Shown here: one piece after another, positions 16,160 through 25,378 of the stretch
Numbering within the stretch: position 1 is the stretch's first letter
How the letters are laid out: each line of letters opens with the position of its first letter
Origin: Roseovarius aestuarii
GTDB taxonomy: Bacteria > Pseudomonadota > Alphaproteobacteria > Rhodobacterales > Rhodobacteraceae
Length of the DNA: 64,000 nt
Direction of reading: 5' to 3'
Assembly (NCBI RefSeq): GCF_019966515.1
Contig: NZ_JAIMIB010000003.1
Span: 310,001 to 374,000 of the forward strand
Position numbers and translations under genes: made by a program
Notes under the pieces: generated by a model
Database searches by the model: none
What the model saw: only the letters and a program-made list of their open reading frames with translations
Told to the model about the DNA's origin: nothing

Positions 16160-16796
16160 CTGCCGCCTCCCCAATGTTCGGGGCCAGTGCCAGCACCGCC
16201 TCCTGTGCGCGGGTCAGGAACTGCTCTTTGCTCTCGCCGTCGGTCAACCGTATCGCGGCCCCGAAAGTACAGGTGCAGATATAAGGGATCGGGATGATTT
16301 CTCCGCGGGGCAGGGCGCGGTTGAGGTTGTCGATCCATACCGGAACGAACCGTATGCCGGGTCGCTTTTTCGCGACGTGGTAGATGCCGGTCTTGAAGGG
16401 CAGGAGTGTCTCACCGGTGTCGTTCCGGCGACCCTCGGGAAAGATAATCAGGCTTGATCCGCCATCCAGCGCTTCGACCATCTGATCCACCGGGTCGCGG
16501 TCGCGCGCTTCGGGGCGACGGTCGATCAGCACGGCGTTGATCACCTGCCGGCCGATATAGGAGCGGGCCGGTGATGTCAGCCAATAGTCGGCAGCGGCGA
16601 CGGGCCGGGTTTTCCAGCGCAGGCGCGGCGGTAACACTGCCCAGATCAGGATGAAATCGCCGTTGCTGGTGTGATTGGCGAAATAGATCGTTTGCTCATC
16701 GCGCGGCGGTTCGTCCCGCCAGTTGCCACGCACCGCGGTGATGAACCGCGCGAACCCGATGATGAGATACGCAACCAGATAAGCCAATAGGCGCAT
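16149..16796 (-). CDS. 1-acyl-glycerol-3-phosphate acyltransferase (PlsC family)
   Basis: 215 residues. Acyltransferase motif I is NHTSNGDFILIW (NHx4D), and motif III is IIFPEGRRND. A hydrophobic N-terminus (residues 1-20) anchors it to the inner membrane. The product, phosphatidate, is the substrate of the overlapping cdsA-like gene, so the two form a two-step lipid operon. Acyl donor and exact acceptor cannot be told from sequence. Confidence 0.88.
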   Translation of the reverse strand: MRLLAYLVAYLIIGFARFITAVRGNWRDEPPRDEQTIYFANHTSNGDFILIWAVLPPRLRWKTRPVAAADYWLTSPARSYIGRQVINAVLIDRRPEARDRDPVDQMVEALDGGSSLIIFPEGRRNDTGETLLPFKTGIYHVAKKRPGIRFVPVWIDNLNRALPRGEIIPIPYICTCTFGAAIRLTDGESKEQFLTRAQEAVLALAPNIGEAADEP

Positions 16797-16942
16797 AAAA
16801 ATGCCCTGTATGTCCCCGAATATATCTTTTTAGCCCAGTCTGACCCGCCGGGTATTGCGAAATCAAGTCGGATTATCTGCGCGCCTGTCGAGAGAGTATT
16901 TGCAAAATGGGGTATAGTCGCGACATATTACAGGAGGACATT

Positions 16943-17239
16943 ATGATAATACGCGTATTTCAGGTGACCACTCATCCGGGTAAGGAACGTGAGTTCAGTA
17001 ATTTTTTTCACAACACCGCTATTCCATTGATGCAGCGTACCGAGGGGTTGCACGACGTAACTTTCGGCACGGCGCGATCAGAATCCCCTGCAGATTTCTG
17101 CATGGTCATGGTCTGGGAAAGTCTTGCAGCGCTCAAGGCGTTCGCCGGAGAGGACTATGCCAACCCGCATATCTTGCCGGAAGAGGCGATCCTCGTGAGG
17201 GCGCGCAGCGTCAAACATTATGATCTGGTCGATGCCTGA
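16943..17239 (+). CDS. ABM-domain (dimeric alpha/beta barrel) protein
   Basis: 98 residues, start chosen because AGGAGG lies seven bases upstream of this ATG; an earlier in-frame ATG has no ribosome site. The pattern FQVTTHPGKEREFSNFF, VTFGTARS, FCMVMVWESLAALKAFAGED is that of antibiotic-biosynthesis-monooxygenase-like ferredoxin-fold dimers. Such proteins range from heme-degrading enzymes to small monooxygenases and stress proteins; no function can be assigned here. It is a single gene with its own promoter region. Confidence 0.7.
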   Translation: MIIRVFQVTTHPGKEREFSNFFHNTAIPLMQRTEGLHDVTFGTARSESPADFCMVMVWESLAALKAFAGEDYANPHILPEEAILVRARSVKHYDLVDA

Positions 17240-17376
17240 TCCTTTGGGGTCACGGCGGACAAGTCCGGGTGCCGGATGCTTTTGCGTGACGCCCTGGCTG
17301 AAAACCGGTCCCGATTTTTTATCGCCGTCTGGCTGGTGAAATGTCACATGCGTGCAATCTGATGTCTGTCTGGAAT

Positions 17377-17417
17377 CGAAAACCCCGACCGGGCTCTGTG
17401 CCTGATCGGGGTTTTCG
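17377..17417 (-). terminator. Rho-independent terminator after the OmpA lipoprotein gene
   Basis: A perfect 12-bp inverted repeat, CGAAAACCCCGA (17377-17388) and TCGGGGTTTTCG (17406-17417), with a 17-base loop. It starts 18 bp downstream of the minus-strand OmpA gene. A/T tracts on both stem ends mean it could work in either direction. Confidence 0.75.
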
Positions 17418-17434
17418 AAAAGTTCTGACCAGGA

Positions 17435-18109
17435 TCAGGCGGTCGGCAATATCACGATCTCAACCCTGCGGTTCTGCGCCTTGCCCTCCTCGGTCAGGTT
17501 CGACGCGATGGGCTGATCTTCACCCCGGCCAAAGGCGTTGATGCGGTTGAAGGGCACGCCGTTATTCGTCAGCACATCGGCCACGGCATTGGCGCGGCGC
17601 ACTGACAGATCCTGATTGTAGGCCGCCGTCCCGGTATTGTCGGTATGACCGATTACCTGAACTGTTGATTGCGGATATTGCTGCAGGCTGCTGGCCACTT
17701 TTCGCAGGTCGCTGCGCAGGCCGCGATTGAGCCTCGCACTGTCTGTGTCAAACAAGAGGTCCTGCGGCATGGTTACGATCAGACGGTCGCCGGTATTGGT
17801 GATACGGATATCCTCGTTTTCCAGCTGCTGGCGCAATTCAGCCTCTTGCTTGTCCAGAGAATAGCCAATCGCGGCGCCCACGCCCGCACCGGCGAGGCCA
17901 CCGATAATCGCACCCTTGCCCTTTTTGTCACTGGCGATTGCGCCCACGCCCGCACCCAGTAGGCCGCCGATCAGCGCGCCTTGTTGCGTGTTTCTATTCG
18001 GGTTCTGTGTGCTGCCACCATTGCCGACATAGCCGGGATCGGTACAGGCCGTGGCCGTCAACAGGGACGCGCCGGCTAACAGCATGAGTGGTTTTTTTGT
18101 GTATTTCAT
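17435..18109 (-). CDS. OmpA-family lipoprotein with glycine-zipper region
   Basis: 224 residues from the ATG at 18109. The lipoprotein signal ends in LLTATAC (Cys lipidation at about residue 22). A glycine-zipper segment (about 43-87, GGLLGAGVGAIASDKKGKG...) follows, then a C-terminal OmpA peptidoglycan-binding domain with VIGHTDNTGTAAYNQDLSVR and NRRVEIVI. Proteins of this layout sit in the outer membrane and tie it to the cell wall; YiaD is the closest well-known type. It is a single gene with a strong terminator. Confidence 0.88.
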   Translation of the reverse strand: MKYTKKPLMLLAGASLLTATACTDPGYVGNGGSTQNPNRNTQQGALIGGLLGAGVGAIASDKKGKGAIIGGLAGAGVGAAIGYSLDKQEAELRQQLENEDIRITNTGDRLIVTMPQDLLFDTDSARLNRGLRSDLRKVASSLQQYPQSTVQVIGHTDNTGTAAYNQDLSVRRANAVADVLTNNGVPFNRINAFGRGEDQPIASNLTEEGKAQNRRVEIVILPTA

Positions 18110-18223
18110 GGTTCTCGCCTCGTTATTCATGCCCGTTAGGTCGGGTCTGTGGTGATGTTATGCAATAACAATCGCCCGCCCAAGCGAATTCGACGGGGAA
18201 TATTATGGCTTATCTCGCATTTT

Positions 18224-18511
18224 TTACTCCGGAACGCTGCGCTGTGCACGCACGCATTGGGTCAACGCCTTGGCCAGGTCTTTGACATAAACCTCGCTGA
18301 TCGGACGTGTGGTTGAGATTCGGAGAAGCGGTCGCCCCTGGCTTTTGAGAAATGCCGCTGTAAGGCGTCCATACTCATACGCCAGTGCTTTGCTGCGACG
18401 ACCGGAATACTCTAGCGGCAGGCCCAGTCGGAAGGCCTCATAGCCATAGCGCCAGGCGCGTAAGCGCACCATATCCTGAGCCCTGATCCAGTTGCTGCGA
18501 TGTTGTGACAT
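18224..18511 (-). CDS. Small conserved hypothetical protein
   Basis: 95 residues from the ATG at 18511 (MSQHRSNWIRAQ); an upstream in-frame ATG would add ten residues. It is basic and rich in Arg and Tyr (ARAWRYGYEAFRLGLPLEYS-like segment), with no membrane segment and one Cys near the end. I do not recognise the family. The 250 bp upstream, to 18792, hold no other gene that I can support. Confidence 0.5.
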   Translation of the reverse strand: MSQHRSNWIRAQDMVRLRAWRYGYEAFRLGLPLEYSGRRSKALAYEYGRLTAAFLKSQGRPLLRISTTRPISEVYVKDLAKALTQCVRAQRSVPE

Positions 18512-18792
18512 GGCCTTCCCCGGTTGTCCGAAAAATACCACGGTTCATGGCCTGCGCCAATAACGGGAATGCGCGTTTGGGGCAGCTTGGATTTGGATAT
18601 TCACGATCTGGCCTTGGTCAGTTGTTCTGGAAAGGAACCAAACGTGGAGTCGAGCCCACAGGGCGCCATTGTTCCGAACCCAGTGAATGGCCCCACCTGT
18701 AGGAGCCTGCGATGCGTGGCTTAGGTTTTTTGGCGTGAACGACCGATCATGCCAAAGGTATCGGGGATGCTTTCGTCTGGAACGAGGCTATC

Positions 18793-19629
18793 CTAGGCTT
18801 CGGCGCGGGCACTTTCCCAGGCCAGGATGGCGCGTTTGACCGGGAGGCCCCAGTGATAGCCGCCCAATCCGCCGGATTTGCGCAGGGCGCGGTGACAGGG
18901 GATCAGGAAGCTAACCGGGTTACGTCCTACGGCGGTTCCCACGGCGCGTACGGCGCGGGGGTGGCCAATAGCCTGTGCGATCTCGGAATAGGTAGTGACA
19001 TGGCCTGATGGTACGTTCAGCAACGCCTCCCACACCTTGATCTGAAAGGGCGCGCCGATCATGTGCAGCGCGGTCTCTCCGGCACCGGAAAAGCTCGCCT
19101 CGACCCAGGATCGGATTGCCTCGGGGTTTTCGACATATTTTGCCTCGGGCCAGCGCGAACGCAGATCCTCCATCGCGGCATCACGTCCGCATTCGCCGGT
19201 GAATCCCAGCCCGCAGAGGCCCTTGGTGGTGCCCATTGCCAACACGTCGCCAAAGGGGCTGTCAAACCAGCCATAGCTGATCTTCAGACCTGCGCCGCGC
19301 CGGGCGAACTCGCCGGGGCTCATCGCTTCCCACCGCAAAAACAGATCATGCAGCCGCCCGGTGCCCGATAGCCCGGCCTCGTCCGCCGCCGCCAGAGTGG
19401 TGAACTGATCGGCCAGCAGCGCCTTGGCATGGCCCAGCGTCAGATATTGCTGATAGCGTTTTGGCGACACGCCCACCCAGGCGGAAAAGAGCCGCTGGAA
19501 ATGCGCCGGGCTCATATCCATCCGGGTCGCCAGCTGTTCAAGCGTCAGGTCTGTGCCGCCCGCATCGATCAGCTCGATCGCGCGGCGCATGACATGGTAG
19601 TGATAGGGTTCGCTGGCTTGAATATTCAT
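18793..19629 (-). CDS. AraC-type HTH fused to methylated-DNA methyltransferase (Ada-like)
   Basis: 278 residues from the ATG at 19629; the in-frame extension upstream has no ribosome site. An AraC-type DNA-binding domain (about 5-105) is followed by an Ogt/Ada-C domain. The alkyl-acceptor cysteine is in FLIPCHRALRKSGGLGGY and the wing Arg in GHPRAVRAVGTAVGRNP. It repairs O6-alkylguanine by suicide transfer. The N-terminal Ada domain with its phosphotriester-acceptor Cys is absent, so classical methylation-switched activation is not expected. It diverges from nth, a second DNA-repair gene, over 99 bp. Confidence 0.9.
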   Translation of the reverse strand: MNIQASEPYHYHVMRRAIELIDAGGTDLTLEQLATRMDMSPAHFQRLFSAWVGVSPKRYQQYLTLGHAKALLADQFTTLAAADEAGLSGTGRLHDLFLRWEAMSPGEFARRGAGLKISYGWFDSPFGDVLAMGTTKGLCGLGFTGECGRDAAMEDLRSRWPEAKYVENPEAIRSWVEASFSGAGETALHMIGAPFQIKVWEALLNVPSGHVTTYSEIAQAIGHPRAVRAVGTAVGRNPVSFLIPCHRALRKSGGLGGYHWGLPVKRAILAWESARAEA

Positions 19630-19728
19630 TTTCTCTTGTCCATCTTGCTTGATCCTAAAATAAGCCAACCCCGCGCGCTCTGCGACCCGAATATTGCGCA
19701 TTGACCGATTTGTCGGCATAGGGAGCGG

Positions 19729-20373
19729 ATGGCAAAGCAGTTAGACTATCATACCATCCGCGAGATCTTTACACGCTTTCATGACGCCGACCCCGAACCC
19801 AAGGGCGAGTTGGAGCATGTGAATGTTTACACGCTTGTCGTGGCCGTGGCGCTGAGTGCGCAGGCCACCGATGCGGGCGTCAACAAGGCCACCCGCGCGC
19901 TGTTCAAGATCGCTGATACCCCGCAAAAGATGCTGGAACTGGGCGAAGAGGGCTTGACCGAGCACATCAAGACCATCGGTTTGTTTCGTCAAAAAGCCAA
20001 GAACGTCATCAAGCTCAGTCGTATTCTGGTCGATGATTATGGCGGCGAGGTGCCCAATTCCCGCGCGGCGCTGCAGTCGCTGCCCGGTGTCGGACGCAAG
20101 ACTGCCAATGTAGTGCTGAACATGTGGTGGGGCATGCCCACTCAGGCGGTCGATACGCATATCTTCCGTGTCGGCAACCGTACCGGCATCTGCCCAGGCA
20201 AGGATGTGGTTGCGGTAGAACGCGCCATCGAAGACCAGATTCCCGCCGATTTCCAGCACCATGCCCATCACTGGCTGATCCTGCACGGCCGCTATCATTG
20301 CAAGGCGCGCAAACCCATGTGCGGGACCTGTATCATCCGTGACCTTTGTGAATTCGAGGATAAGAACTTATGA
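19729..20373 (+). CDS. nth: Endonuclease III
   Basis: 214 residues, the normal length. The helix-hairpin-helix is LPGVGRKTANVVL, whose Lys is the catalytic nucleophile, and the catalytic Asp lies in QAVDTHIFRVGNR. The C-terminal [4Fe-4S] motif is CKARKPMCGTCIIRDLC (Cys-x6-Cys-x2-Cys-x5-Cys). It is a DNA glycosylase/AP lyase for oxidised pyrimidines. Its stop overlaps the start of the PfkB kinase gene (ATGA), so the two are co-translated. Confidence 0.96.
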   Translation: MAKQLDYHTIREIFTRFHDADPEPKGELEHVNVYTLVVAVALSAQATDAGVNKATRALFKIADTPQKMLELGEEGLTEHIKTIGLFRQKAKNVIKLSRILVDDYGGEVPNSRAALQSLPGVGRKTANVVLNMWWGMPTQAVDTHIFRVGNRTGICPGKDVVAVERAIEDQIPADFQHHAHHWLILHGRYHCKARKPMCGTCIIRDLCEFEDKNL

Positions 20374-21356
20374 AAAAGTACCAGGCCGTAGGTATCGGTA
20401 ATGCTGTCGTGGATGTGATCAGCCAGAGCGATGATGGCTTCCTGTCGACCTATGGCATCGAAAAGGGCATCATGCAGCTGATCGAGGGGGACCGCGCCGA
20501 GCATCTTTATGACGCGATGGAAAACCGAGCCCAGATGCCAGGCGGATCGGTGGCAAACACCATTGCGGGTCTGGGGGCGATGGGCCTGAGCACCGCCTTT
20601 ATCGGCCGGGTCTGCGATGACGAGCTGGGCCGTTACTACGCCAAGGGCATGGCTGATGCGGGCACGGACTTCGTCAACGCACCGGTGCCAGGGGGCGAAT
20701 TGCCCACGTCACGCTCGATGATCTTTGTCTCGCCAGATGGCGAGCGGTCGATGAACACTTATCTGGGCATTTCGACCGAACTGGACGCCAGCGACGTCGA
20801 TGACGAGGTCGCCGGAGGGGCTGCGCTCTTGTTCCTCGAAGGCTATCTTTACGACAAGCCCAAGGGCAAAGCTGCCTTCACCGAGGCCGCGCGGGCTTGC
20901 CGGGCAGCGGGTGGCAAGGCGGGCATCTCGCTCAGCGACCCGTTCTGTGTCGACCGGCATCGTGACGGTTTCCGGCAACTGGTGCGCGAGCTGGACTATG
21001 TGCTGGGCAATGAGCACGAATGGAAATCGCTCTATCAGACCGAGGATCTGGGTGCCGCTTTGGAACAGGCCGCGGCGGAAAGCGGATTGATCGTCTGTAC
21101 CCGGTCTGGCCATGACGTGGTGGCGGTTCAGGGTAGTGAAAGCGTGTCGGTTCCCGTGCAAGAGATTGTGCCGGTCGACGCAACCGGCGCAGGCGATCAG
21201 TTCGCCGCCGGGTTCCTTTATGGCTTTGCTACAGGTCAGACGCTCAATGTCTCGGGCCGGATGGGCTGTATTGCGGCGGCGGAGGTGATCAGCCATTATG
21301 GCGCCCGCCCCGAACGCGATGTAAAAGAGATGTTCCGCGCCGAAGGACTGCTTTGA
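20370..21356 (+). CDS. PfkB-family kinase, probable adenosine kinase
   Basis: 328 residues. The N-terminal PfkB signature region is MPGGSVANTIAGLGAMGL and the C-terminal one is VDATGAGDQFAAGFLYG, with Asp as catalytic base and GAGD as anion hole. Family likeness is to the adenosine kinase/inosine-guanosine kinase branch common in Alphaproteobacteria. It would salvage adenosine to AMP. Substrate is inferred; ribokinase-like activity cannot be excluded. Coupled to nth by a 4-bp overlap. Confidence 0.8.
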   Translation: MKKYQAVGIGNAVVDVISQSDDGFLSTYGIEKGIMQLIEGDRAEHLYDAMENRAQMPGGSVANTIAGLGAMGLSTAFIGRVCDDELGRYYAKGMADAGTDFVNAPVPGGELPTSRSMIFVSPDGERSMNTYLGISTELDASDVDDEVAGGAALLFLEGYLYDKPKGKAAFTEAARACRAAGGKAGISLSDPFCVDRHRDGFRQLVRELDYVLGNEHEWKSLYQTEDLGAALEQAAAESGLIVCTRSGHDVVAVQGSESVSVPVQEIVPVDATGAGDQFAAGFLYGFATGQTLNVSGRMGCIAAAEVISHYGARPERDVKEMFRAEGLL

Positions 21357-21385
21357 TCCCCCCGCAGGGTACCCGTTCGGAACCC

Positions 21386-21850
21386 ATGATCAGTTTTACC
21401 CGGCTGCCCGAAATTGCACCGGACGAGATCATCGCGCATATGTCCAACCCCCGCGTTGCCAAGCATATGCCGCTTTTGACCTTCGAATGGGACAGGGCTG
21501 CTGTCGCCCAGTTCGTGGCCGGTAAGGAAGAACGCTGGCGCGTCGATGGGTTGGGTCATTGGGCAATCTTAAGCGACGGCAGATATGTCGGCTGGGACGG
21601 TTTCCAGAAAGAGGGTGGTGAGTGGGACTATGGCTTGGTTCTGAAGCCTGGCTCATTCGGGCTTGGGCCGCGCATCTTGAGGAAGGCACTTGACTTCGCT
21701 ATCGCCGACAAACGCATTCCCTTTGTGACTTTCCTGCTGCCGCCGTCGCGCCGAAAACTCGGTGCGTTGGAAAGGCTCGGCGCAGAATTTGTCGGAGTTT
21801 CGGAGTACGAAGGTGCCGGGTTTCTCAAGTATCGTCTGGAAACCGAATAA
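21386..21850 (+). CDS. GNAT-fold acetyltransferase-like protein
   Basis: 154 residues from the ATG at 21386; a TTG at 21353 overlapping the kinase stop is an alternative. The pattern ITFTRLPE-like N-terminus, GHWAILSDGRYVGWDGF and FGLGPRILRKALDFAIADKR fits the RimJ/RimL-type GNAT fold, with the FGLGPRIL segment as the likely acetyl-CoA loop. Substrate unknown. It probably ends the nth operon. Confidence 0.7.
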   Translation: MISFTRLPEIAPDEIIAHMSNPRVAKHMPLLTFEWDRAAVAQFVAGKEERWRVDGLGHWAILSDGRYVGWDGFQKEGGEWDYGLVLKPGSFGLGPRILRKALDFAIADKRIPFVTFLLPPSRRKLGALERLGAEFVGVSEYEGAGFLKYRLETE

Positions 21851-21899
21851 CGCATGATTGGGAACGCCGCGGGGATTAGTCGGGTATTAGAATAGAAAG

Positions 21900-21919
21900 G
21901 GGGCCGTTGATCCGGCCCC
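21900..21919 (+). terminator. Hairpin after the nth-kinase-GNAT operon
   Basis: GGGGCCG (21900-21906) pairs with CGGCCCC (21913-21919) across a 6-base loop, 50 bp after the acetyltransferase stop. It lacks a downstream T-tract, so termination is only suggested. The remaining intergenic DNA to 22079 also holds the inverted pair CGAATCAC/GTGATTCG (22009-22016 and 22032-22039), whose role is unclear. Confidence 0.4.
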
Positions 21920-22079
21920 TCAATCCGTCCTGCCTGGTGTCTTCAGTGAGTCGTCTTGGTTCTGAAATGCCAGTGCGTTTTATCTGATTGCAACAGGTAT
22001 AGGCGACGCGAATCACAGCGGTCAACCTAAAGTGATTCGAAACGTGATTTTATTGGGATTTCGGAACCGAATCTGGCGT

Positions 22080-23354
22080 TCAGCCGTGCTCGCGCAGAAT
22101 ATGACCAGCCAGATATAGCGAGCCGCAGATCAGGATGCGGGCATGGGGTACCTGCGCAATGATCCCTTGAACCGCTTCCAGCGCCGAATCAGCGGTGCCG
22201 GCCCGCATTCCGACTGCCTGCGCGGCCTTGGAGGTCTCCTCGGCTGGAAGGGTATTTGCCTCACCCGGGATAGAGATTGCGGTGAGACTGTCGGCGCGGC
22301 GCGCCAGTGGTGTCAGATATCCGGAGATATCCTTGGTGTTGAGCATTCCGCAGACCAGATGGGTAGGACGTGCGGACAGCGTGGACAGGTGCAGCCCAAG
22401 CGCCTGACCGGCAGCGGCGTTGTGACCGCCATCGAGCCAAAGTTCGGCCTGTGGTGCGGCCTCGACTAGAGGGCCGGTTTCCAGCCGCTGCATCCGTGCA
22501 GGCCAACGCGCGCTGGTCACGGCGGCTTCGCAGGCGCGTTCGCCCATGTTCAGATGGCGCAAGACCGCAAGTGCTGCTCCGGCATTGTCGAGCTGATGCG
22601 CGCCGGGCAGATTGGGCAATGGCAGGTCAAGCAATCCAGTTTCGTCCTGAAATACCATCCGTCCGCGTTCGGGAAAAACATGCCAATGCTGGCCTTGCGC
22701 GATCAAGGGCGCGCCAAGCCGATCCGCTGTCGCCTCGATGACCTCCATCGCCTCTTCGGGTTGCGGGCCGACGACACAGGGGACACGGCGTTTCAGGATA
22801 CCGGCCTTTTCGCCGGCGATCTTTGCCAGCGTGTTGCCTAGATACTGCTCGTGGTCGATGGAAACGGGCGTGATCACGGTCAATTCGGGGTTCTTGACCA
22901 CGTTTGTCGCGTCCAGCCTGCCACCCAGCCCGACCTCAAGCAGTGTATAATCCGCCGGGATGCGGCTCATGGCGAGGATCGCGGCGCAGGTGGTGATCTC
23001 GAAATAGGTGATCACCGCGTCGCCATTGGCGGCGTAGCATTCATCCAGCACCGCGGTCAGGTCAGGCTCGGAAATCAGCGTCCCGGCCAGCCGGATGCGT
23101 TCGTGAAAGCGCGCCAGATGCGGCGAGGTATAGGCGTGCACGCATTTGCCAGCCGCCTCCAGCCCGGCGCGGATCATCGCCTGGGTCGAGCCCTTGCCGT
23201 TTGTGCCCGCCAGATGGATGACCGGCGGCAGCCTGTCCTGCGGGTTGTCCAGCGCCGCCAGCAGCCGCCAAACCCGATCCAGCGTCAGGTCGATGATCTT
23301 GGGGTGCAGCGCCATCATCCGGTCAAGGATGATGTCAGATGTGGGCGCGATCAT
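22080..23354 (-). CDS. folC: Bifunctional folylpolyglutamate / dihydrofolate synthase
   Basis: 424 residues, a Mur-ligase-family enzyme. The ATP loop is [15 protein letters not shown], followed by [15 protein letters not shown] and the second motif [15 protein letters not shown]. It joins glutamate to dihydropteroate and extends the folate polyglutamate tail. The start overlaps the accD stop as ATGA, the widespread accD-folC order. Folate supply matters to the GcvT-type enzymes encoded further along, though no direct link is shown. Confidence 0.95.
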   Translation of the reverse strand: MIAPTSDIILDRMMALHPKIIDLTLDRVWRLLAALDNPQDRLPPVIHLAGTNGKGSTQAMIRAGLEAAGKCVHAYTSPHLARFHERIRLAGTLISEPDLTAVLDECYAANGDAVITYFEITTCAAILAMSRIPADYTLLEVGLGGRLDATNVVKNPELTVITPVSIDHEQYLGNTLAKIAGEKAGILKRRVPCVVGPQPEEAMEVIEATADRLGAPLIAQGQHWHVFPERGRMVFQDETGLLDLPLPNLPGAHQLDNAGAALAVLRHLNMGERACEAAVTSARWPARMQRLETGPLVEAAPQAELWLDGGHNAAAGQALGLHLSTLSARPTHLVCGMLNTKDISGYLTPLARRADSLTAISIPGEANTLPAEETSKAAQAVGMRAGTADSALEAVQGIIAQVPHARILICGSLYLAGHILREHG

Positions 23355-24301
23355 TTTTTCTTGGGCTTTTCGGCCGCTTTGGCCTCGGGCGTTTCCGCGT
23401 TTTTCACGGCGTCTGGGGTCTCGGGTGCGGGCAGGTCAGCTTTGACCGCCGGGGGCAGGCCAAGCAACATCCGGGTGATGGTGATCAACTCGTCACGCAT
23501 CTGAGGGCGCGGCGTGACCCTGTCCAGCATACCGTGATCCAGCAGATATTCGGCGCGCTGGAAGCCATCGGGCAGTTTCTCGCGGATGGTCTGTTCGATG
23601 ACACGTGGCCCGGCAAAGCAAATCAGGGCGTTCGGTTCTGCAATATGAACATCCCCCAGCATCGCATAGCTGGCCGTGACCCCACCGGTGGTCGGATGGG
23701 TCAGCACGACGATATAGGGCAGCCCGGCCTCTTTCAGCATCTGCACGGCCACGGTGGTGCGCGGCATCTGCATCAGGCTCAGGATGCCTTCCTGCATGCG
23801 CGCGCCGCCCGCCGCAGAAAACAGGATCAGCGGGCGTTTCAGGCGCACGGCCTCTTCTGCGGCGGCGATGATCGCGTTGCCCACATACATGCCCATGGAT
23901 CCGGCCATGAAGCTGAAATCCTGCGCCGCTGCGACGATGGGCGTGCGGCCCATTTCACCAGTGGCGACCAGCATCGCTTCGGCCTCGCCCGAGGATTTTT
24001 GCGCTGCTTTCATCCGGTCGGGATATTTCTTCTGATCGCGGAAATGCAGCGGATCGGGTTTGGGCGCCTTTACCTTGACCTCAGTGAAGATGCCGCCGTC
24101 GAACAGCGCCTTGAACCGGTCGCGCGGACTGATTGCCATGTGGTGGCCGCATCCCGAACAGACAAACAGGTTTTCGCTGAGTTCGCGATGAAACAGCATC
24201 GTGCCGCACTCGTCGCATTTGGACCAGAGGTTTTCGGGCATCTCGCGGCGCGAAAAGATCGAATTGATCCGCGGGCGCACGTAGTTGGTGATCCAGTTCA
24301 T
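23351..24301 (-). CDS. accD: Acetyl-CoA carboxylase carboxyltransferase subunit beta
   Basis: 316 residues. The N-terminal zinc ribbon is formed by CDECGTML and CSGCGHH, and the carboxyltransferase core includes [19 protein letters not shown] and [18 protein letters not shown] Lys/Pro/Ala-rich tail of about 30 residues ends the protein. It pairs with AccA (encoded at 32.6 kb) to carry CO2 from biotin to acetyl-CoA for malonyl-CoA synthesis. It is coupled to folC by a 4-bp overlap. Confidence 0.96.
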   Translation of the reverse strand: MNWITNYVRPRINSIFSRREMPENLWSKCDECGTMLFHRELSENLFVCSGCGHHMAISPRDRFKALFDGGIFTEVKVKAPKPDPLHFRDQKKYPDRMKAAQKSSGEAEAMLVATGEMGRTPIVAAAQDFSFMAGSMGMYVGNAIIAAAEEAVRLKRPLILFSAAGGARMQEGILSLMQMPRTTVAVQMLKEAGLPYIVVLTHPTTGGVTASYAMLGDVHIAEPNALICFAGPRVIEQTIREKLPDGFQRAEYLLDHGMLDRVTPRPQMRDELITITRMLLGLPPAVKADLPAPETPDAVKNAETPEAKAAEKPKKK

Positions 24302-24363
24302 AAGGCGATGGTCCGGTTGTTACGTTGCAGATCAGAAATAAGGGGCTACGAGGGGAATTGCAA

Positions 24364-25251
24364 TCAGCGACGAAGGGCCAGACGGACGGCAAGCCAACTG
24401 CAAAAAAGCACCATCAGATCGACGGGCGCCCAAACAATCAGCGCGTCAGTCGAGCTTAACGAAAAAGGGAATGTATAAAGCGCGAGACCATCAAAAGCAC
24501 CTTCGGGCGCTGCAACGGCGATGGCGCTGAAATTGTTGACCATGTGCAGCGCGATGGCCGGTCCCAGCGTGCCCGAACGTGCCGTAAGGTCGGCTGCTGC
24601 GATGCCGAACAATGTGGCCCATAGGACCACCACGGCAGCATTCAGTGCAGGCAGGTCCGGATCATGGTGCAAGAGGCCAAAGAGGAGCGACGGCACACCG
24701 ATCCAAATCAGCGGATGTGGGAAGCGTGCCGCCAGCAGGCTTTGAATATACCCGCGAAATACAAGCTCTTCGGCTGACGTCTGGATCAGGAGCCCCAGCA
24801 GGGTGAGCGGCAGAAAGCCCAGCCAGATCCCCAAGGGAAGGTGGGGAGCGGGTGTTGTGTCGGTGGGCATGGGCATAAATGTAAGTGCGATGAAAAGCAC
24901 GATCAGTGCCAGGCCGGTGCGCCGAAACTGATGCACGGTCTGCTCAAACGAGCCCATGAGTGACATCAGATTGCGCTGATGCAGGATGCGCAGGGTGATC
25001 GCCAGCGCCGCGCTTAGTAGGGCAAAAAAGAACAGGTTGAGGATGACGCCACCCGGCGTTTGCGTCGCGTCTACCGCCGCTGCCAGGGCATTGCCCAGAT
25101 TGGCTGGTAACAGAGCGAAAGCAATGCTCCACAACAGGTAATTGAGCGCCCAGCTGATCAGTACTGTCAGGATCACGCCAGCGATAAGCATGCGGAGACT
25201 GGCCGTTGGTCGGGCGGCGGCGATCAGAGGCTGATACGGGTCATAACGCAT
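24364..25251 (-). CDS. CPBP-family intramembrane metalloprotease
   Basis: 295 residues from the ATG at 25251. Eight or so hydrophobic helices and the CPBP/Abi (Rce1-like) motifs are present: EELVFRGYIQSLL (EExxxR), HHDPD as second motif region and HMVNN as the third. Such proteins are membrane glutamic/metallo proteases tied to CAAX-like processing, bacteriocin immunity or stress, with no defined substrate here. It lies 62 bp upstream of accD on the same strand. Confidence 0.85.
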   Translation of the reverse strand: MRYDPYQPLIAAARPTASLRMLIAGVILTVLISWALNYLLWSIAFALLPANLGNALAAAVDATQTPGGVILNLFFFALLSAALAITLRILHQRNLMSLMGSFEQTVHQFRRTGLALIVLFIALTFMPMPTDTTPAPHLPLGIWLGFLPLTLLGLLIQTSAEELVFRGYIQSLLAARFPHPLIWIGVPSLLFGLLHHDPDLPALNAAVVVLWATLFGIAAADLTARSGTLGPAIALHMVNNFSAIAVAAPEGAFDGLALYTFPFSLSSTDALIVWAPVDLMVLFCSWLAVRLALRR

Positions 25252-25378
25252 GGGCGGCACCCTAGGTGCACATGGGAGGCTCGGCAATCAGCTAAGCCCA
25301 CACGGCTCAGCGGAACCAGCTTGCCCAATGGTTCCCCTTGTCCTAGACCGTTGCTGATCATTTTTCACGAGGCCCGCC